Below, in pieces: positions 10,715 through 21,470 of a stretch of 64,000 bases of DNA (position 1 is the stretch's first letter; every line of letters starts with the position of its first letter). The notes under the pieces were generated by a model. It was not told the origin of the DNA. It saw only the letters and a program-made list of their open reading frames with translations, and did not search any database. The DNA lies in NCBI GenBank assembly GCA_009746045.1, contig RPFO01000041.1:6837302-6901301 (forward strand). Reading direction: 5' to 3'. A program made the position numbers and the translations under genes. Source of the stretch: Mesostigma viride. Taxonomy: Eukaryota; Streptophyta; Mesostigmatophyceae; Mesostigmatales; Mesostigmataceae.

Positions 10715-11056
10715 ATGCCTAGACGTAACAGAATAAATAAGGGTGGACAGTCTGGATTTCCTTACTATGCAGTAGCTCATGACGGGGATGAGGGTAGACC
10801 AGCTATATTCTACAGTTGGAAGCCTTGTGAGGAGCACATTAAAGATAAGATATTGTCCCAAGGCTCTAGTGCTAAGTGGAAAGGGTTTGATAACATTACA
10901 GATGCAGATAGGTTTGTTAGGGAACACATGCCATTGCCTGAGGGGATGCACACCACACGTGAATGCTCCAAGCCACCCACGCTCAGCAGTCAGGGGGAGG
11001 GGACAGCAGTTACCGTTACCTTCTCTCAGCTGACCATTGGCCCTAGCAAACAGTAG
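10715..11056 (+). CDS. Small protein with an RNase H1 hybrid-binding (viroplasmin-type) domain
   Basis: 113 codons from ATG to TAG, upstream of gag and inside the LTR retrotransposon. Residues about 14-72 match the Cauli_VI/RNase H1 N-terminal fold: YYAV, GRPAIFYSW, a CEEHI helix, AKWKGF, then DADRFV. In RNase H1 this domain binds RNA:DNA hybrids; in caulimovirids a similar domain sits in the viroplasmin protein. The tail (about 80-113) is Ser/Thr-rich and unassigned. A free-standing copy ahead of gag is unusual for a chromovirus; binding of the reverse-transcription hybrid or of element RNA is inference. Frame intact, unlike gag and pol. Confidence 0.7.
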   Translation: MPRRNRINKGGQSGFPYYAVAHDGDEGRPAIFYSWKPCEEHIKDKILSQGSSAKWKGFDNITDADRFVREHMPLPEGMHTTRECSKPPTLSSQGEGTAVTVTFSQLTIGPSKQ

Positions 11057-11184
11057 AGGATACTAGTACTAGGAAGTAATACTAGGTTCTATATCTATAG
11101 ATCCATAGCACGTGGTTGCTCTTTCTCTCTCTCTTTCTTCCTGGGGAGGTGTTGCCTGCTGTGTAAGGTACCGGTACGAGCACC

Positions 11185-11495
11185 ATGCCAACACGGTACC
11201 AAACAAGGAACGCCAGAGAGACAGAAGACGAGACTAGGGAAAGAGATTCAGATAATAGAGAGGTAGAACCTGTAGACAACCACGAGCACGGTACAGAAGG
11301 GCTAGAGGTACCACCGCACGTCCAAGTAGAGACAGGTACAGGTGAGGTCATGGAGAGACCTGTGGAAGGCTCCCCACGATCCAGCTCTAGGTCCCCAGCG
11401 GATGGGGACAATCTATAGACGCCTTAACCGGGCAGGAAGATGACAGAAGTGACCAAGAGATATTACAAGGGGACTCGCAGCAGCAGCAGCAACGG

Positions 11496-11533
<38 letters not shown>

Positions 11534-11572
11534 GCAGCAGCAACGGCAGCAGCAGCAGCAGCAGCAGCAACC

Positions 11573-11607
<35 letters not shown>

Positions 11608-13460
11608 GGCAACAACGGCAACCCCGGATGCAGCAACAACGACCCCAGACGAGACCACAATGGCTACCACCGGATCCTGAGCAGCAGGGAGACGAGAATG
11701 AAGATACCCTGCACTACCGCTATCAGCAGCCAGTCACCGGGCGGCCATCGCATCCTTGGGCGGGGCGGGGGCGTCCCCAGGGACCTCCACCGGGCCCCAC
11801 ACACCGGGGCAGACGCAGAGTGTCCTTCGGCAGCACGTCCCTGTTACCCACGGCGCTATGGTATTCGGATGAGGATGGGGAGATTCCAGGGGCAGATGGC
11901 GAGTTCGACGATCTGGAAGGGACTGGCGAGGTTGACGAGGAACCAGTTACGCAGGGCCCGCCCGTTGGTACTCATAGACCACGGACCAGACCAGGGGAGG
12001 ACAGGAGCAGTGTCACTGCCCGAGGCGAGGAGACTCATACGCCCGTCCAGCGCCCGGCACCTCAACCGCAGCGCCCACGGGTGCTTGACAGCAGCGTGGT
12101 CCCATCGCCTGCGCCTGTTGGCAACCTTAATTTCAGCAGGGTGGCCTTGGATGACCCGGGGTACGAACATCCCTCATCAGTACAGGTGCGGCGGACTCAT
12201 GGTACGCCGTCCAGGTCCGGATCTCTCCCCCGGTCGCAGCCCCCCGCCTTCGGCTCCATCCCCCACGTAGACGTCGGTGGGCCCATCACCAACGCGGTAA
12301 AGGCCCCACCGATGCCCAATTTCAAGAATGTACCCAAGCTGCACGCGGACATGACACCGCGCGAGGTAGACGAATGGGGACGCATGTGGCAACAGCAGTA
12401 TACCATCTGGCGCAATCACCACAGCTGGCAGCTGGCCACCTGTGATCTGATCCCGCTGTGGTTAACTCCTGCATGGACCCCTCGGTGGTGAGCATCTTGA
12501 ACTGTGAGAGCATCGCGTCCCAGTCACTGATACCCGCAAACCGTGGAGGAGCTGATGGACCGGGTGCGACGCAAGCTGGTGCCCCCAGATGCTGTACTCC
12601 ACGAGCGAATCGCCTTCGGCAAGCTGCGCCAGGGGACCACCCCATATCGCGAGTTTCTGTCCAAGTTTGAGTCCAGCGCCGCCTATCTGACCGACATGAC
12701 CTGGTATGAGTACAAGATCAGGTTTATCGAGGCACTCTGTCCCGAGCTGCAGGTTGAGGTATTCAAGCACTACGCCGAGGTCCCTTGGGAGGAGTGGGAC
12801 ATCTTGAATATCCAGAGGTATCTCCTACAGGTGGCCGACGTGGTGGCTCGCGGGCGTGCACCCTCAGTGCGCCGTTTCTTCAGGCCAGCTCCCCCGCGAC
12901 GGGTGAATCAGATGTACTCCACTGATTTCGCCGGCGAGGAGGAGGACGAGTACCTCGACGACCCTGATGAGGGCTACACTGACCAGGGTGTCAACGCGAT
13001 CGACGCGAGCAAGGCGCGATGCTTCATGTGCAGCGAGGTGGGGCACCTCAAGCGCGACTGTCCCAAGCTCCGGGGCAAGCACGCCAGTCGTGGTGCAGGA
13101 GACGGGGAACCCAGCGTTCGCTTCTCTGGTCCAGCCTTCGGCAGCCGCCCCGACTCCTCCGGTCCCCGGGACCGACCCCGCAACGCGGGTGAGCGTGCGG
13201 CTCGCCTGCAGCATGCCAGACAGGTCCCGACGCAGTACCAGCAGCCGCGACCACCCGCGACCAGCTCTACCAAGGGCGTGTTGCGCGCGGTCAACGAGAT
13301 TGAGGCGCGGCGACAGTCCTCCTCTTCCGGCCAGACGCATGCAGTGGCGGGCTACGAGTATGACGACGAGGAGGAGGCTGACGAAGAGGAGGAGGGTCGG
13401 GGGGAAGAGGGCGGGCGGTCGGGCGAGGCGGCCTCCCGTCCCACCGCTCCTCGGGAGTAG
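11185..13460 (+). pseudogene. gag: gag polyprotein, frame broken at several points
   Basis: Starts at ATG 11185 (MPTRYQTRNARE), acidic. That frame stops at 11416-11418, but frame -1 continues sensibly (SIDALTGQEDD, then a poly-Gln run) through 11628 to about 12450. Two further shifts (about 12450-12460 and 12535-12543) rejoin the capsid-like region (residues such as YEYKIRFIEALCPELQ). A CCHC zinc knuckle CFMCSEVGHLKRDC lies at 13020-13061 (CX2CX4HX4C), followed by a Pro/Arg-rich linker and a Glu-rich end. It would form the particle and package RNA. Either a programmed shift or indels could explain the first break; the paired shifts near 12.5 kb look like compensating indels. Confidence 0.85.
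11472..11610 (+). repeat. CAG/CAA trinucleotide run in gag (poly-Gln)
   Basis: About 45 CAG/CAA codons with CGG or CCA interruptions. In the gag frame this is poly-Gln; in other frames Ser-, Ala- or Leu-rich. Confidence 0.9.
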
Positions 13461-13471
13461 TAGCCCTACCC

Positions 13472-14044
13472 GTGGGCTTGGGTCCCGGGGTAGGGGATAG
13501 GGTAGAAAAATCAGATGGTAGTCCAGACGCGGAGTCAACTAGAGTAGAGGTAGACGTCAATAACGTGGCCTCAGACGCGTCCACACAACCGGCGGCGCGT
13601 GCATCTCAAGGAGGTTCGCGACATTTGTTTCTTTTCAGCGGAGGGTTACTGGTTCCTCCCACCGTCCTTGATCCGTATTTGAAGGAGAAAACGATCATGG
13701 ACGTGAAGTTCCTGGTCAACACCGGTGCCTCCACGTCCTTCATCAACGAGGCCCTGGTGCGCCGGCTGGGCCTGGTACCACGACCACACACCACGGCAGT
13801 GTATGTCACCTACTCGGACGGCCGGCGACACCAATCGCCGGGCCTAGCAGACATCAAGGGTGTGCTGCAGGGCACGCCGGTGGACCTGGTGGCGACTATT
13901 GCGCCGCTGGGCGCTGCCGACATCATCATTGGAGTGGACTGGTTGGACAAGCAGGATGTGGACATCAGTGTGCGCCGACGGGTAGTTTGGTTCCGGACGG
14001 TTCCTTCTGGTGCCCGACAGCGAGTACAGGGCACAGGCCGCTGA
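13472..14044 (+). pseudogene. pol: pol: retropepsin domain with altered active site
   Basis: Open for 190 codons. The protease core is VKFLVNTGASTSFINEALV followed by the second-strand motif IIIGVDWL. The family's catalytic triplet is D-T/S-G; here codon 13718-13720 is AAC (Asn), giving N-T-G. If the assembly is right, the protease in this copy should be inactive. A stop at 14042-14044 and a frame gap separate it from RT. Confidence 0.8.
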
Positions 14045-14188
14045 GGTCCATAACATTACACACGAGCGCTCGGCGGACGGGCCTCGACCAGCGTCCCAGA
14101 TCCTGATGAGTAGCAAGACGCTGGCGCGCCAGCTCCGGAAGGGCAAGGAGTATGCGATGTACCGATAGACCTGGACAGCACTCAGGCC

Positions 14189-15110
14189 ATGCTTAATGAG
14201 ATCGGTGCCGGCTTCACTCCGGACGAGCTGGCGCGGTTCAACGCCGTCCTGGAGAAGCGCGCTACTCTCTTCGCGGATCGCACCCCCCAGTTCCCTCCCA
14301 ATCGATCGGTGCTACATCGTGTCCAGCTCCAGGAGGGTTCCGGGCCGACAGTGTCTCCCATGTACCGCATGGGCCCAGTCGAGCTGGTGGAGCTCAAGAA
14401 GATCCTCATTTCACTGCTCGACGCTGGGCTCATTGAACCCAGCAACAGCCCCTTCTCAGCGGGCGTGCTGCTCGTTCCCAAGCCAGGGGGCAAGTGGCGT
14501 CTGGTGACTGACTACCGGAAGCTGAACGCCATCACTGTCAAGTCCCGGTATCCTCTACCGCGGATCGACGACATCTTCAACCGTGTCCAAGGGGCTACGT
14601 GTTTCACCGTCATCGACTGTGCGGACGGGTTTTGGCAGCTGCGCATCGCGCCAGAAGACTGCCACAAGACCGCGTTCGCTACGCCCTTCGGTCACTACCA
14701 GTTTCGGGTGGCGGCAATGGGGCTGTGTAATTCGCCTGCGTCCTTCCAGATGCTGATGAACGACATCCTCCGTCCGGTGATGGGCACAGCCCACTGCCGC
14801 AGGTCTCCAGGACTGGCGGACCCGCAGAAGGGGGCGCGCCCGCCCTGGACCTACAAGCGCACGTGCGCGCTGGCGTATCTGGACGACATCCTGGTGTACT
14901 CCAAGACGTTCGAGGAGCACCTGGAGGATGTTGACGCAGTGCTGCAGATCATGGAAGACGAGCACCTGTCGGCGCGGAAGGCCAAGGTGCGCGCCGGTCG
15001 CTGTGTGCCGTTTCTGGGCCATACCCTGTCCGCGGACGGCATCGCGACCGACCCGGAGAAGATCGAGTCTGTCCAGCAATGGCCGTCCCTACGGACGTGA
15101 AAGGGGTGCG
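14189..15110 (+). pseudogene. pol: pol: reverse transcriptase domain
   Basis: About 303 codons. The RT blocks are clear: GGKWRLVTDYRKLNAIT, RYPLPRIDD, FTVIDCADGFWQLRI (first catalytic Asp), KTAFATPFGHYQF, GLCNSPASFQ, and YLDD at 14876-14887 (catalytic Asp pair). Between the fourth and YLDD blocks there is an extra segment of about 25 residues (GTAHCRRSPG to WTYKRT) not seen in typical Ty3/gypsy RTs. The frame is lost at about 15100, within the RT-RNaseH connection; the next segment continues in another frame (SYYRRFIPRF). Confidence 0.9.
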
Positions 15111-15700
15111 CAGTTTCCTGGGTTGGCATCCTACTACCGGCGGTTCATCCCGAGGTTTGCCACCATCGCCGCCCCGATCAACGCTCTTCTCAAGAAGGGT
15201 ACCCCGTTCCTTTGGGCTGAGCAGTGCCAACAGGCTTTCGAGGCACTTAAGCGCCACCTCACCACAGCGCCAGTCCTTGTCCTGCCGGATCCGGCCCTTC
15301 CTTTCGTCGTGGCTACTGACGCCAGCAAGGTGGCCATCGGGGGTGTTCTCCTGCAGGACCAAGGCAAGGGCCTTCAGCCCATCGAGTACATCTCACGCAC
15401 AATGATTCCGGCGGAGCGGAATTATCCAGTGCATCAGCAGGAACTCCTGGCAGTAGTCTACAGCTGCCACACGTGGCGTCATCATCTCTGGGGGCCCAGT
15501 TTTCGGTGGCCATCAGTGAGCAGGGGGATCTCGACCCCCATCGCCTGGTATCCACACGGACCACCGGCCGCTCACCCACCTCCTGGTGCAGCCCAACCTG
15601 ACGCCCCGCCAGGCGCGGTGGATGGAGTACCTGTCACAGTTTGCGCCGTTCAAGATCCAATATATATGTCAAGGGCGCGGACAATGTGGTGCCCGACGCC
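15100..15700 (+). pseudogene. pol: pol: RNase H domain, in several frames
   Basis: Continues from RT in a shifted frame: LASYYRRFIPRF, KKGTPFLWAEQCQQAFEALK, VVATDASKVAIGGVLLQ (catalytic Asp), HQQELLAVVYSCHTWRHHL (catalytic Glu). The frame fails near 15500. LTPRQARWMEYLSQF (another frame) and KGADNVVPDALSRR (a third) then complete the conserved tail. At least three indels lie in about 550 bp. Confidence 0.85.
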
Positions 15701-17290
15701 CTCTCGCGACGGGCGGACTATTGGTTCTACGAGGACATGGACGTGCTGCATACCACCTGTGTACCAGTGGCCGCCCCGGGGACCGCCTACGGTGTGGAAC
15801 CACGGTCTCCCCGGGCCCGCCACCTGTTTCATCTTGGGCACACCACCATGGATGACTTGTCACCCCTCCTGGAGCAGACGGTTCAACCAAGCGCCCACGA
15901 GGACGTGGACACCCCCGGGGAGGGGGAGGGGTCGCAGGCGCGCGTGCCCCTTAGTCACGTGGTGCCGCCCCAGGGAATTTTTCAGCTTCAGCCGCTCGGC
16001 CCTCCCACAGTCTTCTCAGAATTCGTCAACCAGGCGAGTACGGATGCGGCGGAACCGGCTGCGGACGCGTTCACAGTCACGCCGGACTTGGAGACGCTGA
16101 TCAGTCGTTTCACGGTCACGGAGGAAGCGGCACTGGAAGCCATCCGGGCGCATCCCCAGCAGATGGGTGCCTACCCTTGCAAGTTCCAGGATGGGCGCCT
16201 GTTCGTGACTGTCCAGCCGGAGGAATGGCGGCTGTATGTTCCTGAGCTTTGTAGGGCTGCCTTGCTTCACGAGCTCCATGATTCCCTCCTGGGAGGACAT
16301 CAAGGAAGCCATCGCCTCCTTCCCCGGGCCCGTAAGCACTTCTACTGGCCAGGGATGAAGGAGTATATCGAGACGTACGTGCGCCAGTGCCCCTCGTGTC
16401 AGATCATGAAGCCCAGGAACACGGGCTCTCAAGCAGTCCCTAAGACGCTGCCGGATCCTATGGGTCCTTGGGATTCTATCATGATGGACTTCATCGGCCC
16501 GTTCAAGAAGACGAAGAGCGGCAACAGCATGGTCTTGGTGTTCGTGGACCGCCTGACGCGCATGTGTCACCTGGCCCCGTGTCCGGTCGACCTCACAGCG
16601 GAGGAGTGCGCCAAGATATACCTGACGCACGTGTTTCGGTTTCACGGGCTCAGCCGGCAGTTCATCTCTGACCGCGACAAGCTCTTCACGGCCAAATTCT
16701 GGCAGGAGTTTTTCGAGCGACTGGGCACCAAGGTGTCGCTGGGCACGGCCTACCACAGCTCGTCGTCGCACCTGGTGGAGCGGTTGAACCGCACGGTGCA
16801 AGAGACCATGCGACACTACACTGACACGGTGGGCAGCAATTGGGAAGAACTTCTGGGCTTGGTGGAGTTTTCCCTGAACAATGCCCCCCAGGCCGCCCAT
16901 GGGTTCACCCCCTTTTTCCTCAACTCCGGCCGACACCCTCTCACACCGCTCGACTTGCTCATGAGCTTCGGACTTGGAGAGGATCAGGTCAAGCAGGACA
17001 CCCTTCAGGGGTTGAGCGGTTGCTGCAGCGGATGCACCAGGCGCATAACAGCGCAGTCCAGGGCTACCGCGCAGCGACAGAGCGGTATCTGGAGAGGACA
17101 GCCGGCAAGCGGGATCACCGGACGCCGTCCATCGAGGTGGGCGATTGGGTCCTGGTTGAGGGCCCGCAGATCGGGCGATTTTCGCACAAGGTGGAGAAGG
17201 AGCTGAAGACTAAGCTCCGTCCCATGTTCCTGGGTCCCTACAAGGTCCTCACCAAGTTCGACGATGTCATGTTCCAGGTGGACATCCAGT
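15700..17290 (+). pseudogene. pol: pol: integrase
   Basis: Zinc-binding HHCC region at about 16265-16405 (HELHDSLLGGHQGSH to CPSC). The catalytic core has D (16487-16489, in MMDFIGPF), D (16670-16672, in FISDRD) and E (16778-16780, in HLVERLNRT), i.e. D,D35E spacing. It is open to about 17000; the frame then shifts and the C-terminal part (GDWVLVEGPQIGRFSHK to RPMFLGPYKVL) continues. Integrase inserts the cDNA into the chromosome. Confidence 0.92.
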
Positions 17291-17600
17291 GTCATGGAAC
17301 CTCACGTCCAACCGTTTCCACCGTGACCAGCTCAAGTTGTATCACCAGAATACCATTCAGGGCAGGGTCAATCCCCCAGCCCCGCTGGAGTTCAATCCGG
17401 ACACGGGGGAACAGGAGGACGAGGTGGCAGCGATCGTGGGACACCGGGATGTCAAACGGGGACGAGGGGTCCAGCGACAATACCGGGTGCGATGGCGATT
17501 CGCACAGCATGAGTCTGAGGACTCCTGGCGCACCGCTACTGAGTTAGCGGGGTGCGCCCGCTTACTAGAAGCATATAAGAAGACGCACCAGTTGCGTTAG
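17289..17600 (+). pseudogene. pol: pol: chromodomain at the integrase C-terminus
   Basis: After one more frame shift, about 55 residues fit a chromodomain: EVAAIVGHRDVKRGRG, RQYRVRWR, then ESEDSW and a LLEAYKK helix; stop at 17598-17600. Chromodomains read methylated histone tails and steer chromovirus integration. The canonical third aromatic (W-E-P) is only partly kept (DSWRTATEL). Confidence 0.8.
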
Positions 17601-18964
17601 CAGACCACATCCGGTAGGGTGTAGGGTGAGAGTGGTGTGTGAGCTGGGTATCAGGTACACGCCGACTAACGCCCTGGCATCTTGTGTGTGGGCTGTGCAG
17701 GGGGACGCCGCGGAGGCGCTTCCCAGGGGCCAGACTTCCGTCGGCGCCGTGGAGGCTGCAGACGCGGAAATCCGGGAAGCAGACGGGGAGTCCAGCGAGG
17801 GAGATCTGGTTGACATGGATATACCCGACGATACTGAGGTCCCAGAACCAGAAGTGGGGGTGAGGACGCAGATAGCTCGTGGAGAGCCTGCAGCCCGAGG
17901 GGGTGCGCCAGGGGCCGGGGGCTCGGGAGATGGTGGCGGACAGACGGGGCCTTCATCTGGCCGCGAGCGCCGGCAAGAGACATCGTCCAGGCCCGGAGCA
18001 CCGGACACGCGTACGTTGCAGCTAGTGAAGGAGCTGCACGAGGAGACGTTTAATCCCCGAGTGTTCTTGCGCGACTACAGGGGTCACCCGCAGTATCGCA
18101 ACAAGAATCGCAACTCAAAAAAATTTTTTTTATCATCCACTTCGATTAAGGGCAGGTATGGGCACACCATGGCACCTTTACTTTTCAAAAGTGATGTTTG
18201 GATGAAAAATGGGAGCGTGCTCGAGTATCGCAACACCCAGTTCCGCAACTGAAAACCCACCAATTCTAGAGTTCCGCAATGCAACAGAATCGCAACAAAC
18301 CTGGCAAGTATACCAAAAGTACGCCGTACACGTGCGCCGGAAGGAATAAATTGTCGCCAATCGGCGTGCAGGATCCGATATGTGCTTGCAATAGTTAACG
18401 CCGTTGACGATTGATTTGCCGCGCGGTGTTCAGTTCAGTTCAGTGGGATTCATCGCGCGGAAGTCAGTGCAATAATGAACAAAAACAAAAGTGTGCCGCC
18501 TCTTCATTGAATAATCAACGACCTATAATTAGTCTACAACCACTAACCTTTCGTTATCAAACAGTTCCCTAATCATCACGCGCGTCATCGTCTCGTCATT
18601 GCGCGTCATTACCCCGTCATTGTCCCGCCGACATTACACAGCTATGGTCTTGAGGTATAGTCGGCGCCGTGGCATGTTAAACAAACTGCGTTGTTTCATT
18701 CACAGTGTGGTTTCATAATGTCGCTCTTTCGAACGGGGATGCATTAGGCAACAATACTGGACAGATTCTGAAAGAGGGTGTGTTTGTGAAGTGGGGATGG
18801 CAGCGGCCCAGCATTTGCTGGCCGTGCGGGTGCAACTTTGAGGCGACTACATATATCGCCCTGAACCGTCTTTGTTAAAGCGGTGAGACAGTCCAGTGTT
18901 ACAGTCCGGCCGCAGGCCGGGCAAGGGAAATGCTGTGTTCACCATGATGCTGCGGGCCGAGGAT

Positions 18965-19740
18965 GGGTGGCTGCATGGAAACGTGAATGCTTGCATCGAA
19001 TGGATGGCGGTGTCTGCATGCATGGATTGCACGTGAATGTTCGCAGGATGGGTGGTAATTGCATGGATGCTCGCAGGATGGGTGCTAATTACCCGAATCG
19101 ATATTGCATTAATGCTTGCAGGGATGGATGGTGTTTGCATGCGTGGATACGTGAATGCTTGCAGGGATGGATGGTGTTTGCATGCATGGATACGTGAATG
19201 CTTGCAGGGATGGGTGGTGTTTGCATGCATGGATACGTAAATGCTTGCAGGGATGGATGGTGTTTGCATGCATGAATGTGTGAATGCTTGCATGGGTGGA
19301 TGGTGTTTGCATGCATGGATGGGTGGTGTTTGCATGCATGGATACCTGAAAGCTTGGGGTGGATGGTGTTTGCATGCATGGATACGTGAATGCTTGCATG
19401 GGTGGATGGTGTTTGCATGCATGGATGCGTGAATGCTTGCACGGATGGGTGGTGTTTGCATGCATGGATACGTGAATGCTTGCCTGGGTGGATGGTGTTT
19501 GCATGCATGGATACGTGAATGCTTGCACGGATGGGTGGTGTTTGCATGCATGGATACGTGAATGCTAGCATGGATGGATGGTGTTTGCATGCATGAATGT
19601 GTGAATGCTTGCATGGGTGGATGGTGTTTGCATGCATGGATACGTGAATGCTTGCGTGGATGGATGGTGTTTGCATGCATGGATGCGTGAATGCTTGCAG
19701 GGATGGAAGTGATTGCATGCATGGATACGCGAATGCATGC
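18965..19740. repeat. 43-bp minisatellite
   Basis: Unit GAATGCTTGCAGGGATGGAT followed by GGTGTTTGCATGCATGGATACGT, about 16-18 imperfect copies, each with the GCATGCATG palindrome. Open frames on both strands follow from the repeat. Confidence 0.92.
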
Positions 19741-19749
19741 ATGAATGCG

Positions 19750-21470
19750 ACCGAGGACAATGTAAGCACCTTTTAGGGATTAATATAGTGGTGAATATGG
19801 GCAGGCCCCCTGACCCATGTGAGTTATACATGTATTCAAGGAGACAACGATTCCAGTCCATGGCAGGATATATAAAGGATACCAACCCCAAGTCGGTGGG
19901 GGTATGCATGTGACCCAATTCAGTACAAGTGTAATAACAGTGATTCGGGCCGTGGTGCCAGCAACCCTGTCACTCAAGGTTACATTATAGATACTCATTC
20001 CATCTCCGCCTCCACATCATTGAGGATGTAATATACGCGACAACGTATATGGCGGTCACGCGACGCCTGATCAACGCGTAGCGTCTGCGTGTCGTAATTT
20101 AATTTTTTAATATTAATGCACAGTCACCATTTTACCGCGTGCTGGCCTGCACTTAGCCCTTGGATGACCAGTGTGTAACTCTACCCCTAATTATGGCTGG
20201 TTGCACCTTGCATGATAATGTCCAGAAACCAGCCTGATAACAATCTAGTGTCCATACTGGGACCAAAGCACACGCATATAGGGAGTTACTTCGGGGTCAT
20301 GTCATTAGTCATGTTGCAATGTCCTATATGTCCTATGGGTGCTAAATACAGCACTAATCTCAGGGGGGTGCACGGGTGCGATAAAAAAGACACTTACAAT
20401 GCAATGTTAAGTGATAATGCAATATTGGACGTCTTCACAAACCAAGGCCCAAATGCACACGTAGCAAGGGGGTGCAAGGGGCGGTGTTACCCATGCATCC
20501 AGAACATGAGAAATGACCTCCATTTGCATGCCTAGGATGAAAATATACAAACACTGCATCGAACTTCTTTTCTACGTCAGCAAGGCACTGGGGCCTCCAT
20601 AGATGTTGCACGGACTGCACAACTGCACAGGCGTCCTTTACTAGCAAAGCCAAAAGGCTGACAAAAAACTGGCCATGATACCATCTTTCCTGAAGAATTT
20701 AGGCAATAGAAACCATCGTGCTACCATCTACAACTCCTTTAGATGTTAAATCAATCGTCATTCTAGAAAATTAGGTACAGACGCAGCTAATCATGAACAA
20801 AACTGATGAAAATCTTACGACGACGGTTGTACAAAACCACAACCACAAACTAGTACACAGGAGTAGTAAGTTAGCGAACTTAACACCACAAACCTTCAAC
20901 AACGTGTCCGAGATTACTTACCGAATGATATAACGACTTTACCTTGTTGACGGTATCCGCAGGTACACTAAACTGCGCCATGCCGAAACCGCAAAAAGAA
21001 GGCTAGCGGAAAGCTAGCAATCTCATGACAGAAAGGCAATCTCATCACGGCGTCGAGACTTTCCTGGCCCTGAACGATGATGCAATACGCGAAATACATC
21101 ATACGAAAACTACTGGTTGCGAAAAATTCAATGATACAGAAGCTAATAACAAGTGCTGCCTTTCATCGTCACCCCCGTGATGATTAACGCGTGTAGACGC
21201 AGTAAAAACCAGCCCGAGATAATGTGCGCATAATTAGATGTTGCGCGACTGCGGCTATAGCATTTTTCTGACGCCGCTCATTTCCAGGTAAATAGGTGTA
21301 CGTTTATTCCAAATATAGCCAGTAGTTAATCCCTGCTAAGCCTGCTGCTTCTGACGCCGCTCATTTCAGTTCGGTTGATTCTTCGCGCCGGTCAGCCAAG
21401 GAGTGACATACTTCACGTCGGGGTGTATCTTTAGTTGCGATACCACGCGTTTGCCGTTTCGCAACTTTTC
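19750..21470. other. Interior of the TA element without recognised gene
   Basis: No transposase or other domain seen. GACGCCGCTCATTTC occurs twice (about 21271 and 21351). Confidence 0.5.

Noticed and set aside
11416-11470. Programmed -1 frameshift between gag parts
   Set aside because: No clear slippery heptamer plus pseudoknot seen; other breaks nearby look like ordinary indels, so a programmed event is not asserted.
18847-19769. Long minus-strand ORFs rich in CKHHPSMQAFTYP
   Set aside because: 43-bp minisatellite translated in several frames; no non-repeat domain.
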